DNA from: Nitrospirillum sp034653355
GTDB taxonomy: Bacteria > Pseudomonadota > Alphaproteobacteria > Azospirillales > Azospirillaceae
Length of the DNA: 64,000 nucleotides
Direction: 5' to 3'
Assembly: GCF_034653355.1 (NCBI RefSeq)
Contig: NZ_JAYEER010000001.1
Coordinates: 930,001 to 994,000, forward strand
Shown here piece after piece: positions 1 to 8,525 of the stretch. The position numbers and the translations under genes were made by a program. The notes below the pieces were generated by a model. The model did no database searches. It was not told the DNA's origin and was given only the letters and a program-made list of their open reading frames with translations. Within the stretch, counting starts at the first letter, position 1. The number at the start of each line of letters is the position of its first letter.

Positions 1-1
1 G

Positions 2-316
2 GCGGTGTTCATCGACCCCGACCCCAGCCAGGGTGCCGGCCTGGGCCGCCGCACCATGCCGGAGACCCTGGCCTATTCCGCCGTGGCGGCCATCCAGACC
101 CTGTGGCTGGCGGCCCGGGCGGAGGGTATCGGCCTGGGCTGGGTTTCCATCCTGCGGCCGGAGATGATGAACAGCCTGCTGGAGGTGCCGGCCGCGTGGC
201 GCCTGGTGGGCTACCTCTGCATCGGTTATCCCGCCGAGCCGGACGATGTGCCCGAACTGGAACGCGCCCACTGGGAACACCGGCATCCGCTGTCGGATGT
301 CTTGTTTCAAAGATGA
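2..316 (+). CDS. bluB: 5,6-dimethylbenzimidazole synthase, C-terminal part
   Basis: The gene enters from the left edge, so only the last ~104 residues are present and the start lies outside the window. BluB is a flavin-destroying nitroreductase-fold enzyme that makes 5,6-dimethylbenzimidazole, the lower ligand of vitamin B12. The visible part has the family's typical tail: GLGWVSIL, then LVGYLCIGYP, then a PELE..HWEHR segment near the end. The next genes, cobD and cobC, belong to the same pathway, which supports the call. No cobalamin riboswitch is visible in the part of the locus contained here. Confidence 0.9.
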   Translation, partial: AVFIDPDPSQGAGLGRRTMPETLAYSAVAAIQTLWLAARAEGIGLGWVSILRPEMMNSLLEVPAAWRLVGYLCIGYPAEPDDVPELERAHWEHRHPLSDVLFQR

Positions 317-337
317 GAGTTCCCTCAGGCGCCGGGC

Positions 338-353
338 GCCGCCTTCCGGCGGC
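338..353. repeat. GC-rich hairpin in the bluB-cobD convergent gap
   Basis: A perfect 6-bp stem (gccgcc/ggcggc) around a TTCC tetraloop lies between the convergent bluB and cobD stop codons. It has no T-run on either side. It could be a weak or Rho-assisted terminator, or a REP-like element. No second copy was noticed in the window. Confidence 0.35.
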
Positions 354-444
354 TTGGCTTATCCTCGGTTTCCAGTCCGCTGACGCTCCCCGGAAACCTC
401 CGGCGGATGCGGTCGCATCCTTGTCGCCACGCGCCGGTCGCGTC

Positions 445-1433
445 CTAGCTTATCCAGGCGAACACCAGCGCCAGGGCCCACAGCAGGGCCAGGCTGCGGC
501 GGTAGAGGCTGAGGGCGGCATCGATGTCGGTGGCGGTGGCGTCGGCCCGGCCGTCGCCCATCCAGTGGTCGTCCACCCGCACCTCGCCATAGGTGCGTGG
601 CCCCGCCAGGCGCAGGCCCAGGGCGCCGGCCATGGCGGCCTCCGGCCAGCCGGCGTTGGGGCTGCGGTGATGGCGGGCGTCACGGCGCACGGCCGCGAGC
701 GCCGCCTTGGCCTGGGCGCGACCGCGCGTCCAGGCCGCCAGCACCAGCAGCAGGGCCGTCAGGCGCGAGGCCGGCAGGTTCACCACATCGTCCAGCCGGG
801 CGGCCGCCCAGCCATAGGCCTCATGGCGGGGGGTGCGATGGCCCACCATGCTGTCGGCGGTGTTGATGGCCTTGTACGCCAGCAATGCCGGCAGCCCCCC
901 CACCGCCAGCCAGAAGGCCGGCGCCACCACCCCGTCGGAGAAGTTCTCCGCCAGGCTTTCGATGGCCGCACGGGCCACGCCCGCCTCATCCAACGTGGCG
1001 GGGTTGCGGCCAACGATGTGGGACACCGCCTCCCGGCCGCCCTCCAGCCCGCGTCGGCGCAAGGCCCGCGGCACGGCGGCGACGAAGCGGTGCAGGCTGC
1101 GCTGGGCCAGCAGGCCGCTGGCCACCAGCCCGGTGGCGACCGTGCCCCAGAACCCGCCCAGGCGGGCCAGCAGGGACTGCAGCGCGATGCCCACGGCCAG
1201 GGCCGCGCCCACCAACACCAACTCCGCCACGACGCCCATGGCCTTGCGCCGGGCGGTCGGCAGCGCCGCGTCGTTCCAGGCGCGGTCCAGCCGCCCGATC
1301 AGGGCGCCGATCCACACCACGGGATGGCGGATGCGGGCGTACAGGGCGTCGGGATAGCCCAGCAGGGCCTCCAGCGCCAGGGCGGCCAGGGCCAGCCAGG
1401 GCAGGGCTGGATAGAGGGGGGGAAGAACGTCAT
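445..1433 (-). CDS. cobD: adenosylcobinamide-phosphate synthase (CobD/CbiB), one-base frame break near the 5' end
   Basis: CobD/CbiB is an integral membrane enzyme that attaches the aminopropanol (or its phosphate) arm to adenosylcobyric acid in B12 synthesis. The readable frame contains HPVVWIGALIGRLDRAWN, the SFVARN-like region (SHIVGRNPATLDE), the SLAENFSDG segment and YKAINTADSMVGHR, all hallmarks of the family. In that frame no plausible start codon occurs upstream. An ATG at 1433 (MTFFPP...) is one base out of frame. Adding one base to the G7 run at 1416-1422 (C7 on the coding strand) would join it to LYPALPWLALAAL and give a protein of about 329 residues, the normal size. Either the base is lost in the assembly or the gene is disrupted. 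It is divergent from cobC. Confidence 0.88.
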
Positions 1434-1488
1434 GGTGCGCCAGGTGGTGTGTTATGGCGGTTTAGCATGAAGACGAAGGACATGCCGC

Positions 1489-2505
1489 ATGGCTGGTGAC
1501 GAAACCCTTATCCAACATGGCGGCGACCTGACCCAGGCGGCGGCCCTGTTCCCCGATGCGCCCGGCCCCTGGGTTGATCTCAGCACCGGCATCAACCCCT
1601 GGCCCTATCCCTTGCCCATCATTCCGGCCGCCGCCTGGACGGCCCTGCCCACGCGTGGTGACCTGCGGGCGCTGCTGGCGGCGGCGGTCACGGCCTATGG
1701 CGCACCGGGGCCGGACAGCCTGGTAGCGGCGCCAGGATCGGAACTGCTGATCCAGACCCTGCCGCGCCTGCGCGCCGCCAGGGACGTGGCCATCGTCGGC
1801 CCCACCTATGGCGACCACGCCCGCGCGTGGACCGCCGCCGGCCATACCGTGCGCGCCGCGACGGCACCCGGGGACGCGATGGACGCCGCGGACGTGGTGG
1901 TGCTGTGCAATCCCAATAATCCCGATGGCCGCACCTGGGACGCGGCCGCACTATTGGACTGGGCGGCACGGCTGGCGGCGCGGGGCGGCTGGCTGGTGGT
2001 CGATGAGGCCTATGCCGACCTGGACCCCGCCCGCAGTCTCTGCCCCCACGCTGGCGCGCCGGGGCTGGTCATCCTTCGATCCTTCGGCAAGTTCTTCGGC
2101 CTGGGTGGCGTGCGCCTGGGTTTCGTCCTGGCGCCGCCGGCGCTGCTGAACGCGGTGCGCCTGGCCCTGGGGTCCTGGGCCGTCAGCGGCCCCGCCCTGG
2201 CGGTGGGGGCGGCGGCGCTGGCCGACCTGGAATGGCAGGCCGCCACGCGGCACCGGCTGGGCGCTGCGGCGGACGCGCTGGACGGTGTGCTGCGGGCCGG
2301 GGGCCTGCGCGTCATCGGCGGCACGGCGCTATATCGGCTGGTGGATGCCGGTGACGCCGCCGCCCTCTGGCGGCATCTGGCCCAGGCCGGCCTGTGGACG
2401 CGGCCCTTTCCGGAACATGCCGGCTGCCAGGCCTGGCTGCGCGTGGGCCTTGCGGCGGACGTGGGTGCGCTGGACCGCCTGGCGGCGGCGCTGGCGGCGT
2501 TCTGA
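1489..2505 (+). CDS. cobC: PLP-dependent CobC (threonine-phosphate decarboxylase-like)
   Basis: 338 residues, fold-type I aminotransferase. In B12 synthesis this enzyme supplies the aminopropanol phosphate arm that CobD attaches. The N-terminal HGGDL motif (10-14) and LSTGINPWPYP (31-41) are specific to this subfamily. The substrate/PLP loop NPNNPDG is at 141-147, VDEAYAD at 171-177, and the Schiff-base lysine is K201 in SFGKFFGLGGVRLGF. The ATG at 1489 is preceded by GAAGGA at 8 bases. The 55-bp gap to the divergent cobD gene must hold both promoters. The gene is intact, unlike its neighbour. Confidence 0.93.
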   Translation: MAGDETLIQHGGDLTQAAALFPDAPGPWVDLSTGINPWPYPLPIIPAAAWTALPTRGDLRALLAAAVTAYGAPGPDSLVAAPGSELLIQTLPRLRAARDVAIVGPTYGDHARAWTAAGHTVRAATAPGDAMDAADVVVLCNPNNPDGRTWDAAALLDWAARLAARGGWLVVDEAYADLDPARSLCPHAGAPGLVILRSFGKFFGLGGVRLGFVLAPPALLNAVRLALGSWAVSGPALAVGAAALADLEWQAATRHRLGAAADALDGVLRAGGLRVIGGTALYRLVDAGDAAALWRHLAQAGLWTRPFPEHAGCQAWLRVGLAADVGALDRLAAALAAF

Positions 2506-2606
2506 AAGGTGCGTGTTCTACCGGTCGAACCAGTATGTGTCCGGCAGGGCGGCCGTCTCCGGCGACTGGACGGGGTTGGGGATGTCGATGCGCCCGCCGG
2601 TTGGGG

Positions 2607-3091
2607 TCAGGTCGTGATGTCGGCCCACCGCGCCTCGGCCACCACCACCAGGTCGGCGGGCGCCAGGGCCAGCTGCAGGCCCCGGCGCCCGCCGTTGACG
2701 ATGATCTCCGCCAGCGCCTCCGCCGACCGGTCCAGGAAGGTGGGCAGCTTGCGGCGTTGGCCCAGGGGGCTGATGCCGCCCACGACATAGCCGCTGCTGC
2801 GCTCCGCCACCGCTTGCGGCGCCAGGTCCGATTTCTTGGCCTTGGCGGCGGCGGCCAGCGCCTTCAGATCCAGGCGCGCGCCGGCGGAGATGATGGCGCA
2901 GGCAAGTCCCCCGGCCCACCCTCCAGCTGGCAGACCAGGGTCTTGTAGACCAGGGCGGGGTCCAGACCCAGGGCCTCCGCCGCGGCCAGGCCGATGGCGG
3001 CGGCGTTGGGGTCGTAGTCGTACTCCAGCAGGCGATAGGCCACGCCCGCCGCCTCCACCGCGCGTACCGCCGGTGTTCCCTTGGTCGCCAT
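2607..3091 (-). CDS. YbaK/EbsC-type Cys-tRNA(Pro) deacylase-like protein, frame-broken
   Basis: The first part (start ATG 3091, MATKGTPAVRAVEAAGVAY) and the last part (LACAIISAGARLDLKALAAA, then KAKKSDLAP and GYVVGGISPLG) are consecutive pieces of one YbaK-family protein in two frames. These proteins hydrolyse mischarged Cys-tRNA(Pro). The conserved KTL and GGISP-like motifs are visible, including the lysine that marks the editing pocket. The break is at about 2908-2920, where one extra base in the C5 run at 2908-2912 would restore a ~160-residue protein. Downstream, 2506-2606 holds no gene. The purine-rich run just before the ATG is a good ribosome site. Confidence 0.8.
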
Positions 3092-3123
3092 GTCGCGTCC
3101 CCCTATGAACCGGGGTCAGCGTA

Positions 3124-4127
3124 TCAAATCCCGGCACCGTCGATGAAATTGTAAATGTCGAAGGATGCCAGGCCCTTGGCGATGTCGGTCACGGCCTTTT
3201 GCGCCTGGGGCAGGCGTCCGCCCAGGGTGATGAAGCCGTGCACCATGTCCGGATAGACGGTGTGCAGCACCGGCACGCCACTGCCGGCCAGGCGCGCGGC
3301 ATATTCCCGCCCCTCATCCTGCAGCACGTCCAGGCCGGCGGTCAGGATGACGGCGGGCGGCAGGCCGGCCAGGCTGTCGGCCAGCAGCGGCGACAGGCGC
3401 CAGTCGTTGCGGTCGGCGCCGTTCGCGTAATTGTCCACGTACCACAGGTACTGCTCCCGGCTCATGAGATAGCCATTGGCGCGGCGGTGGTGGGAGGGGC
3501 GGTCGGCGTTCAGGTCGGTGCAGGGATAGATCAGCACTTGGGTCTTCAGGTGCGGTTCGCCCCGTCCCGCGCCTTCAAGGCCAGCACGGCGGCCAGGTTG
3601 CCGCCGGCGCTGTCGCCGGCCACGCCGATGGCCAGGGGGTCGACGGCCAGCCGCTCCGCGCTGCCGGCCAGCCAGGTCAGGGCGGCCCAGGCGTCATCCA
3701 ACGCGGCGGGGAAGGGATGTTCCGGCGCCAGGCGGTAATCCACCGCCACCACGGTGTGGCCGGAGGCGGCGGCCAGCTGGCGGCACAGGGTGTCGTGGCT
3801 TTCCAGATTGCCGATGGTCCAGCCGCCGCCGTGCAGGAACAGCAGCGCCGGCACCGGACGCCAGCCGAAGTTGGCACGGTAGATCCGCACCCGCAACGGG
3901 CCGGCCGGGCCGCCGATGATCTGGTCCATGACCGAGGCCAGGGCCGGCGGCTCCGGCGCCAGGGGGCGCCGGCTTTCCACATAGCCGGCGCGCAAGGCGT
4001 CCAGCGGCAGGTCGCGATGGCGGGGCGGCCCGATCTCCCGCAGCAGGTCGGCCAGGGCCGGCGTCACGTCATCCGGGACAAGAAAGCCTTCCTCGTCGGG
4101 TGGGGTGTGGGCGGAGCTGACGGCCAT
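3124..4127 (-). CDS. alpha/beta hydrolase-3 family esterase (HSL type), frame-broken
   Basis: The N-terminal piece has the hormone-sensitive-lipase oxyanion motif HGGGW (residues 99-103), the VVAVDYRLAPEHPFPAALDD strand and the nucleophile GDSAGGN (Ser173). The C-terminal piece (LIYPCTDLN..., PPAVILTAGLDVLQDEG, YPDMVHGF) carries the catalytic Asp and His and is in another frame. The first piece stops just after RDGANRT. One extra base at the gg of 3549-3550 joins them into a 334-residue enzyme of normal size. The start at 4127 has GAGGA upstream. Enzymes of this family cleave short acyl or aryl esters; the substrate cannot be told. The MFS gene lies upstream on the same strand with a 98-bp gap that contains an inverted repeat. 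Confidence 0.85.
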
Positions 4128-4191
4128 GACGTCCTCACGAGAATTACCGTGTCGGCCGCAGTATGGCGTCACGTATATACGGCAGTCAATG

Positions 4192-4212
4192 TGTTATAAT
4201 TCATATATAACA
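4192..4212. promoter_or_regulatory. perfect inverted repeat TGTTATA-N7-TATAACA upstream of the hydrolase
   Basis: Two perfect 7-base arms (TGTTATA at 4192-4198, TATAACA at 4206-4212) flank a 7-base spacer in an AT-rich island of otherwise GC-rich DNA. A separate 10-bp palindrome CGTATATACG lies at 4172-4181. The position, between the MFS stop and the esterase start, suggests a promoter with an operator for the esterase. The regulator is not identifiable from the window. Confidence 0.45.
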
Positions 4213-4225
4213 TTTTATAAATGTA

Positions 4226-5512
4226 TTATCTGGGACGATGGGTCGCCAGGCCCAGGGCGTTCAGGATAAGCACCGCCAGCAGCCCGCCCACGAACAGTGT
4301 GATGCCGGTCCATGCCCAGCCGTGCCAGAAAAAGCCCCCGGCCGTGCCCGCCAGGGTGGACCCCATGTAATAGGCGAACAGGTAGAGGGAGGAGGCCTGG
4401 CCCCGGTGCCGGTGCGCGCGCAAACCGATCCAGCCGGACGCCACCGAGTGCACGCCAAAGAAGGCGAAGGTGAACAGGCCCAGGCCCAGCGCCAGCGTGT
4501 CCAACCGGGTGATGTCCATGATGCCCAGGCCGGCCAGCATCAGCACGGCTGATACCACCAGCACCCGCCCGGGGCCGAAGCGGCTGGACAGCCCGCCGAA
4601 CAGGGGCGAACTGACGATGCCGAAAATATAGACCAGGAACAGCACGGCCACCGTGGCGGGCGGCAGGTTCAGGGGCGGCGCCTGCAGGCGGAAGCCCACG
4701 TAGTTGAACACGGTGACGAAGGCGCCCATGGCCAGGAAGCCGGTGGCGAACAGGGCGACCAACCCGCCGTCCGACAGGTGCAGGCGCCAGGCGGCGGCAA
4801 GTCCACTCCATAGGCCACCCTCGCGCTGGTGGAAATGGCGCGAGGGCGGCAGGGCGGCGGCCACGGCGGCGGCGGCCCCGATGCCCACGGCCCCCACCAG
4901 GCCCACGGCCACCCGCCAGTTGGACACGTCCGTGATCAGCACGGTCAGAATGCGGCCGCCCATGCCGCCCATGGCGGTGCCGCCGATATAAAGGCCCATG
5001 GTCAGGCCCGCCGATTTCGGATTCACCTCTTCCGCGACATAGGCCATGGCGACGGCGGGCAGGCCGCCCAGCGCCAGGCCCGCCAGGGCCCGCAGCGCCA
5101 GGAACAAGGGCCAGCTGGGCGCCAGCGCGCTGGCCAGGCCCAGACCCCCTGACAGCGCCAGCGAGGCCACCATGATGCCCTTGCGCCCCGAGCGGTCGGA
5201 AAGGGCGCCCGCCACCAGCAGGGCCACGGCCAGCGCCGCCGTGGTGACGGACAACGACAGGCTGGCCCCCGGTGGGCTGACGCCGTAGGCGCGTGCGAAG
5301 TCCGGCAACAGCGGCTGCACGCAATAAAGCGTGGCGAAGGTGGAAAATCCCGCCACGAACAGGATGGCCGTCACCCGGCGGTGGGCGGCGGTGCCGATCT
5401 CAAGGTACGGAAGATCTTTACCATTTGGGGCCACGGATACCGTCGGGGCGGGGGTGGCGGGTGGATCGCTGGGCATGCCGGAACCTTGGGGGCCAGGGGG
5501 AACGCGCCGCAT
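4226..5512 (-). CDS. MFS transporter, YnfM-like
   Basis: About 428 residues with twelve predicted hydrophobic segments. Typical MFS signatures are the FVAGFSTFATLYCVQPLLP first helix (a hallmark of the YnfM/AraJ-type group) and the DRSGRKG loop between helices 2 and 3. I chose the ATG at 5512 because AGAGG lies 6 bases upstream. The frame stays open further upstream to 5653, but that stretch is arginine- and tryptophan-rich with no family similarity. The likely function is proton-driven export of a small molecule or drug. It precedes the esterase gene on the same strand, but the AT-rich gap suggests that the esterase has its own promoter. Confidence 0.85.
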   Translation of the reverse strand: MRRVPPGPQGSGMPSDPPATPAPTVSVAPNGKDLPYLEIGTAAHRRVTAILFVAGFSTFATLYCVQPLLPDFARAYGVSPPGASLSLSVTTAALAVALLVAGALSDRSGRKGIMVASLALSGGLGLASALAPSWPLFLALRALAGLALGGLPAVAMAYVAEEVNPKSAGLTMGLYIGGTAMGGMGGRILTVLITDVSNWRVAVGLVGAVGIGAAAAVAAALPPSRHFHQREGGLWSGLAAAWRLHLSDGGLVALFATGFLAMGAFVTVFNYVGFRLQAPPLNLPPATVAVLFLVYIFGIVSSPLFGGLSSRFGPGRVLVVSAVLMLAGLGIMDITRLDTLALGLGLFTFAFFGVHSVASGWIGLRAHRHRGQASSLYLFAYYMGSTLAGTAGGFFWHGWAWTGITLFVGGLLAVLILNALGLATHRPR

Positions 5513-5842
5513 GGCGGCACCTCTGCCAAGGTCTTGCCGCCACAAGCCTTTTTCGCAAGAAGGCGCTGTGGCTGGAAGGCCCGTCGTTGCATGGCACCAA
5601 TCCTGCCAAAGGGATTCATACAAGAGTAGCCACCAACAAAAAGCGGAATGCATAGAATTTTATTCTTTAAGATTCTTTGGCGGATTTATAAGTAATTATG
5701 GTTAATGATCCCTTAATAACGAAATCTTTATAAGAAAATATGAGAGTAATATCCAAAAGCATATATTGCTCAGCTTGGCATGTGAACCAGTTAACCCAGA
5801 ACAATCCGTCTTGGTCTTGTCTCGGGTGAGTTGGGGTTAAAA
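5513..5842. other. intergenic region, AT-rich promoter zone of the first TonB receptor
   Basis: No gene is seen in these 330 bases. The half nearest the receptor (about 5640-5800) is strongly AT-rich, in contrast with the flanking genes, and presumably holds the promoters of the divergent MFS and TonB receptor genes. I could not define a convincing -35/-10 pair, Fur box or B12 riboswitch in it. The ribosome site for the receptor is the GGGGTT just before 5843. Confidence 0.5.
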
Positions 5843-7882
5843 ATGAAAAACACCATGTGCTTGAAGTCTAAATTATTGCGTTCACCATCCGGGCTGGTAC
5901 TGACGCTGCTGGGGATCGCCCTCGCGTCCGGCGCGCAGGCCCAGTCGATGAACTACGGCTCGCTGGAAGATCTGTTTGGCGAGGCGGTGACGACCTCGGC
6001 GACGGGCAAGCCGCAGCGTGCCAGCGAGGCGCCGGCGCCCATGACCATCATCTCCGCCGAGGAGATTACCCGATCCGGCGCGCGCGACATCCCCAGCATC
6101 TTGAACCGCGTGGCTGGCGTGGACGTGCTGGCCTGGGGCGCGGAGGGCGCCGACGTCGGCGTGCGCGGCTACAACCAGGGCAGCAATGCCCGGCTGCTGG
6201 TCCTGGTCAACGGCCGACAGGTCTATCTCGACCACTACGGCATCACCGTCTGGGCGGCCATCCCCGTGCAGCTGGCCGAGATTTGCCAGATCGAGGTGGT
6301 GAAGGGGCCTGAGGTCGCGCTGTTCGGCTTCAACGCCGTTTCCGGCGTCGTCAACATCGTGACCTATAACCCCCTGTATGACGATGTCGGCACCGCCCAG
6401 GTGACGGTCGGCACCCAGGGGCAGAAGGAACTGAGCGCGGTCAAGAGCTTCAAGCTGGGCGACAAGGTCGGTTTCCGCCTGTCCGCCGGCGGCACCAACA
6501 TCGATGAATACGACACATCATCCGACGTGCCGACCAAACAGCTGCGCAGCAACCAGGACGTCCGCCGCGCCGTCTCGCTGGATAGCTTGGCGCAGGTCCT
6601 TCCGAACGTCCAGGCTGGTTTTGAAGGAACCTGGAGCCGCGCCGACGTTTTCGAGGCCGGCGCGCTGCAGGGCCCCCACCAGGGCCAGTTCAACATCCAT
6701 TCCCTGAAGGGCACGGTGAAGGCCGACACCGATTGGGGCCTGATCGAAACGACGGCCTACAACAACCACATGGACTTCACGATCCACACCTTGAGTGGCG
6801 GCAACGTCATCCAGTTCGGCTCGACCACGAACCTTACCGTGGTGCAGGCGCAGGATCTGCTGAAGCTGACGCCGTCGCTGACGACGCGTCTTGGCCTTGA
6901 ATACCGCGACAACGCGATGGACTCGTATCCGGCGGAGGGCTCCGTCACGGGGTACCGGGTCGCCTCCGTGTCCAATATGTACGACTGGCAGATCGACGAG
7001 AACCTGAGCTTCACGGCGGCGGGCCGCTGGGATCACATGATGCTGTATCATGACGGCTTCCGGCCTTATCCCTTCACCAGCGCCGATTACAACGACCGAA
7101 CCGTGGACACCTTCGCCTACAACGTGGGTCTGGTGTGGCGGCCGGTGGCCGGCGACACAGTGACGTTGACAGCCGCCCGGGGTATCCAATCCCCCAGCCT
7201 GATCGAGTTCAACAACAACGCCGTCACGACGCCGGCCCCCAAGGCCACGATGCAGACTGGCAATCCCTATACCAGGCCGGCGGTCGCCACCAATTATGAG
7301 CTGGACTATCAGCACGCCCTGGATTTCCTGGGTGGGACGATCAAGGCATCGGTGCTGTACCAGAAGACCTCGGACCTCACGACGATCTTCTCCGGCTTCC
7401 GGTACCCGGTGAACGGTTACACCGCTACCTTCACCGGTGACAATGTCGGCGACAGTTCGCAGTGGGGTACCGAACTGGAGCTGCGCGGCCACATCGACGC
7501 CCTGCGCTGGAGCGCCTCCTGGGTCTGGATGAACCCGGTCGACCATCTGACGTTCGCCCCGGGGTCGCAGACCTTGAACTTCCAGGAATCCACGCCCAAG
7601 AACACCGTCAAGGGCAACATCGGCTACGACTTCGGCCGGTGGACGACCGACCTGCTGCTGATCTGGCAGGCCGAGCATAAGGCCTATTTCCTGACCGCCG
7701 CAGGCCAGGGCCTGCACAAGGTCGATCCCGGCGTGACGGCTCAGGCGTCGGTTTCCTACAAGGTCAGCGACTCGTTCTCCCTCACGCTCGCCGGCAGCAA
7801 CCTGCTGCACGACGAGACCCAGCTGACGGCTGGCCCCAAGGCCGAACGTCGCGTCTGGGGCACCGCCACGTACAAGTTCTAA
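5843..7882 (+). CDS. TonB-dependent outer-membrane receptor
   Basis: 679 residues. A signal peptide ends in ASGAQA, followed by mature SMNYGSLEDLFGEAVTTSATG. This SLEDL..VTTSATGKPQ start is typical of a receptor group often encoded beside YfiR-like periplasmic proteins. The plug domain (about 60-180) shows APMTIISAEEI, GVRGYNQGSNARLLVLVNGRQVY and the IEVVKGPEVALFGFNAVSGVVNI motif. A 22-strand barrel follows and ends in a terminal Phe (VWGTATYKF). The ligand is unknown. The start at 5843 was chosen over an upstream TTG because of the GGGGTT ribosome site. Only 13 bases separate it from the next gene, so the two are likely co-transcribed. Confidence 0.9.
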   Translation: MKNTMCLKSKLLRSPSGLVLTLLGIALASGAQAQSMNYGSLEDLFGEAVTTSATGKPQRASEAPAPMTIISAEEITRSGARDIPSILNRVAGVDVLAWGAEGADVGVRGYNQGSNARLLVLVNGRQVYLDHYGITVWAAIPVQLAEICQIEVVKGPEVALFGFNAVSGVVNIVTYNPLYDDVGTAQVTVGTQGQKELSAVKSFKLGDKVGFRLSAGGTNIDEYDTSSDVPTKQLRSNQDVRRAVSLDSLAQVLPNVQAGFEGTWSRADVFEAGALQGPHQGQFNIHSLKGTVKADTDWGLIETTAYNNHMDFTIHTLSGGNVIQFGSTTNLTVVQAQDLLKLTPSLTTRLGLEYRDNAMDSYPAEGSVTGYRVASVSNMYDWQIDENLSFTAAGRWDHMMLYHDGFRPYPFTSADYNDRTVDTFAYNVGLVWRPVAGDTVTLTAARGIQSPSLIEFNNNAVTTPAPKATMQTGNPYTRPAVATNYELDYQHALDFLGGTIKASVLYQKTSDLTTIFSGFRYPVNGYTATFTGDNVGDSSQWGTELELRGHIDALRWSASWVWMNPVDHLTFAPGSQTLNFQESTPKNTVKGNIGYDFGRWTTDLLLIWQAEHKAYFLTAAGQGLHKVDPGVTAQASVSYKVSDSFSLTLAGSNLLHDETQLTAGPKAERRVWGTATYKF

Positions 7883-7895
7883 GGGGGATGGACGA

Positions 7896-8369
7896 ATGAA
7901 CAAGAGCAAGAGGACCGCGATCATCGCGGGAATGAGCGTCCTGTGTGTCGGCTCGGCCGCCACGGGCATGACCTCGGCGGCGGAGATGGACGCCAAGCAG
8001 GTGACCATCGCGGCCAAGGCCCTGGGCTTCCTGACCACCAAGGCGCCCGCCGGGGCCAAGGTGGTGGTGACCGCCGGCGCCGCCCCGGTGGCGGCGGTGC
8101 AGGCGGCCCTGCCGGGTGCCGCCGTCGCCGCCGGTGACGCGGCCCCGGGCGCCTACGCCGTGTTCGTATCCTCCGCCGCGGAGGGCAAGAAGGCGCTGGC
8201 CAAGGGCACCGTCACCGTGGGCAACGACGTCGCCTGCGTCGACGCCGGCGGCTGCGTCATCGCCGTCGAGACCACGCCCAAGGTCACCATCTACGTCAGC
8301 AAGGCTGCGGCGTCGGCCGCCGGGGTCGAGTTCGACCCGAACTTCAAGATGATGGTCACCGAGAAGTAA
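7896..8369 (+). CDS. small secreted protein, YfiR (DUF4154)-like
   Basis: 157 residues with an N-terminal signal peptide (KRTAIIAGMSVLCVGSAATG, cleaved near TSAAE). The C-terminal part, with two cysteines in ACVDAGGCVIAVETT followed by KVTIYVSKAAASAAGVEF, matches the layout of YfiR/HmsC-type periplasmic proteins, which end in a GG..I.F...IN..AA..AGL pattern. In known systems YfiR is a periplasmic repressor of a membrane signalling protein. Here the direct neighbours are a TonB receptor and an MCP, so a role in passing a periplasmic or outer-membrane cue to the MCP can be imagined. The family assignment rests on pattern only and is tentative. A short GGACCC/GGGTCC hairpin follows the stop. Confidence 0.5.
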   Translation: MNKSKRTAIIAGMSVLCVGSAATGMTSAAEMDAKQVTIAAKALGFLTTKAPAGAKVVVTAGAAPVAAVQAALPGAAVAAGDAAPGAYAVFVSSAAEGKKALAKGTVTVGNDVACVDAGGCVIAVETTPKVTIYVSKAAASAAGVEFDPNFKMMVTEK

Positions 8370-8525
8370 GGACCCGGGCGGGTCCCGGGGTGGCGGGGTG
8401 GGCGGCTGGGTTGGGCCGTCCATCCCGGCGCCGCCTTGGGGGAATCCCGCCCGCGGGAATTCAAGAACAGCGGGCGCAAGCCCGGCCCAGGACTGGTGGG
8501 CGGAATTGGTGGAAGGATGAAGGCG

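Noticed and set aside
103..1470. 455-codon + strand frame over bluB and cobD
   Set aside because: Overlaps two genes with strong motifs; no recognisable family.
317..1488. Cobalamin riboswitch near cobD and cobC
   Set aside because: Searched by eye for the B12-box core and did not find it; the cobD-cobC gap is also too short.
4192..4212. Interpretation as a Zur box
   Set aside because: The arms resemble the Zur half-site (GTTATA/TATAAC), but the spacer is 7 bases rather than 1, so the geometry is wrong.
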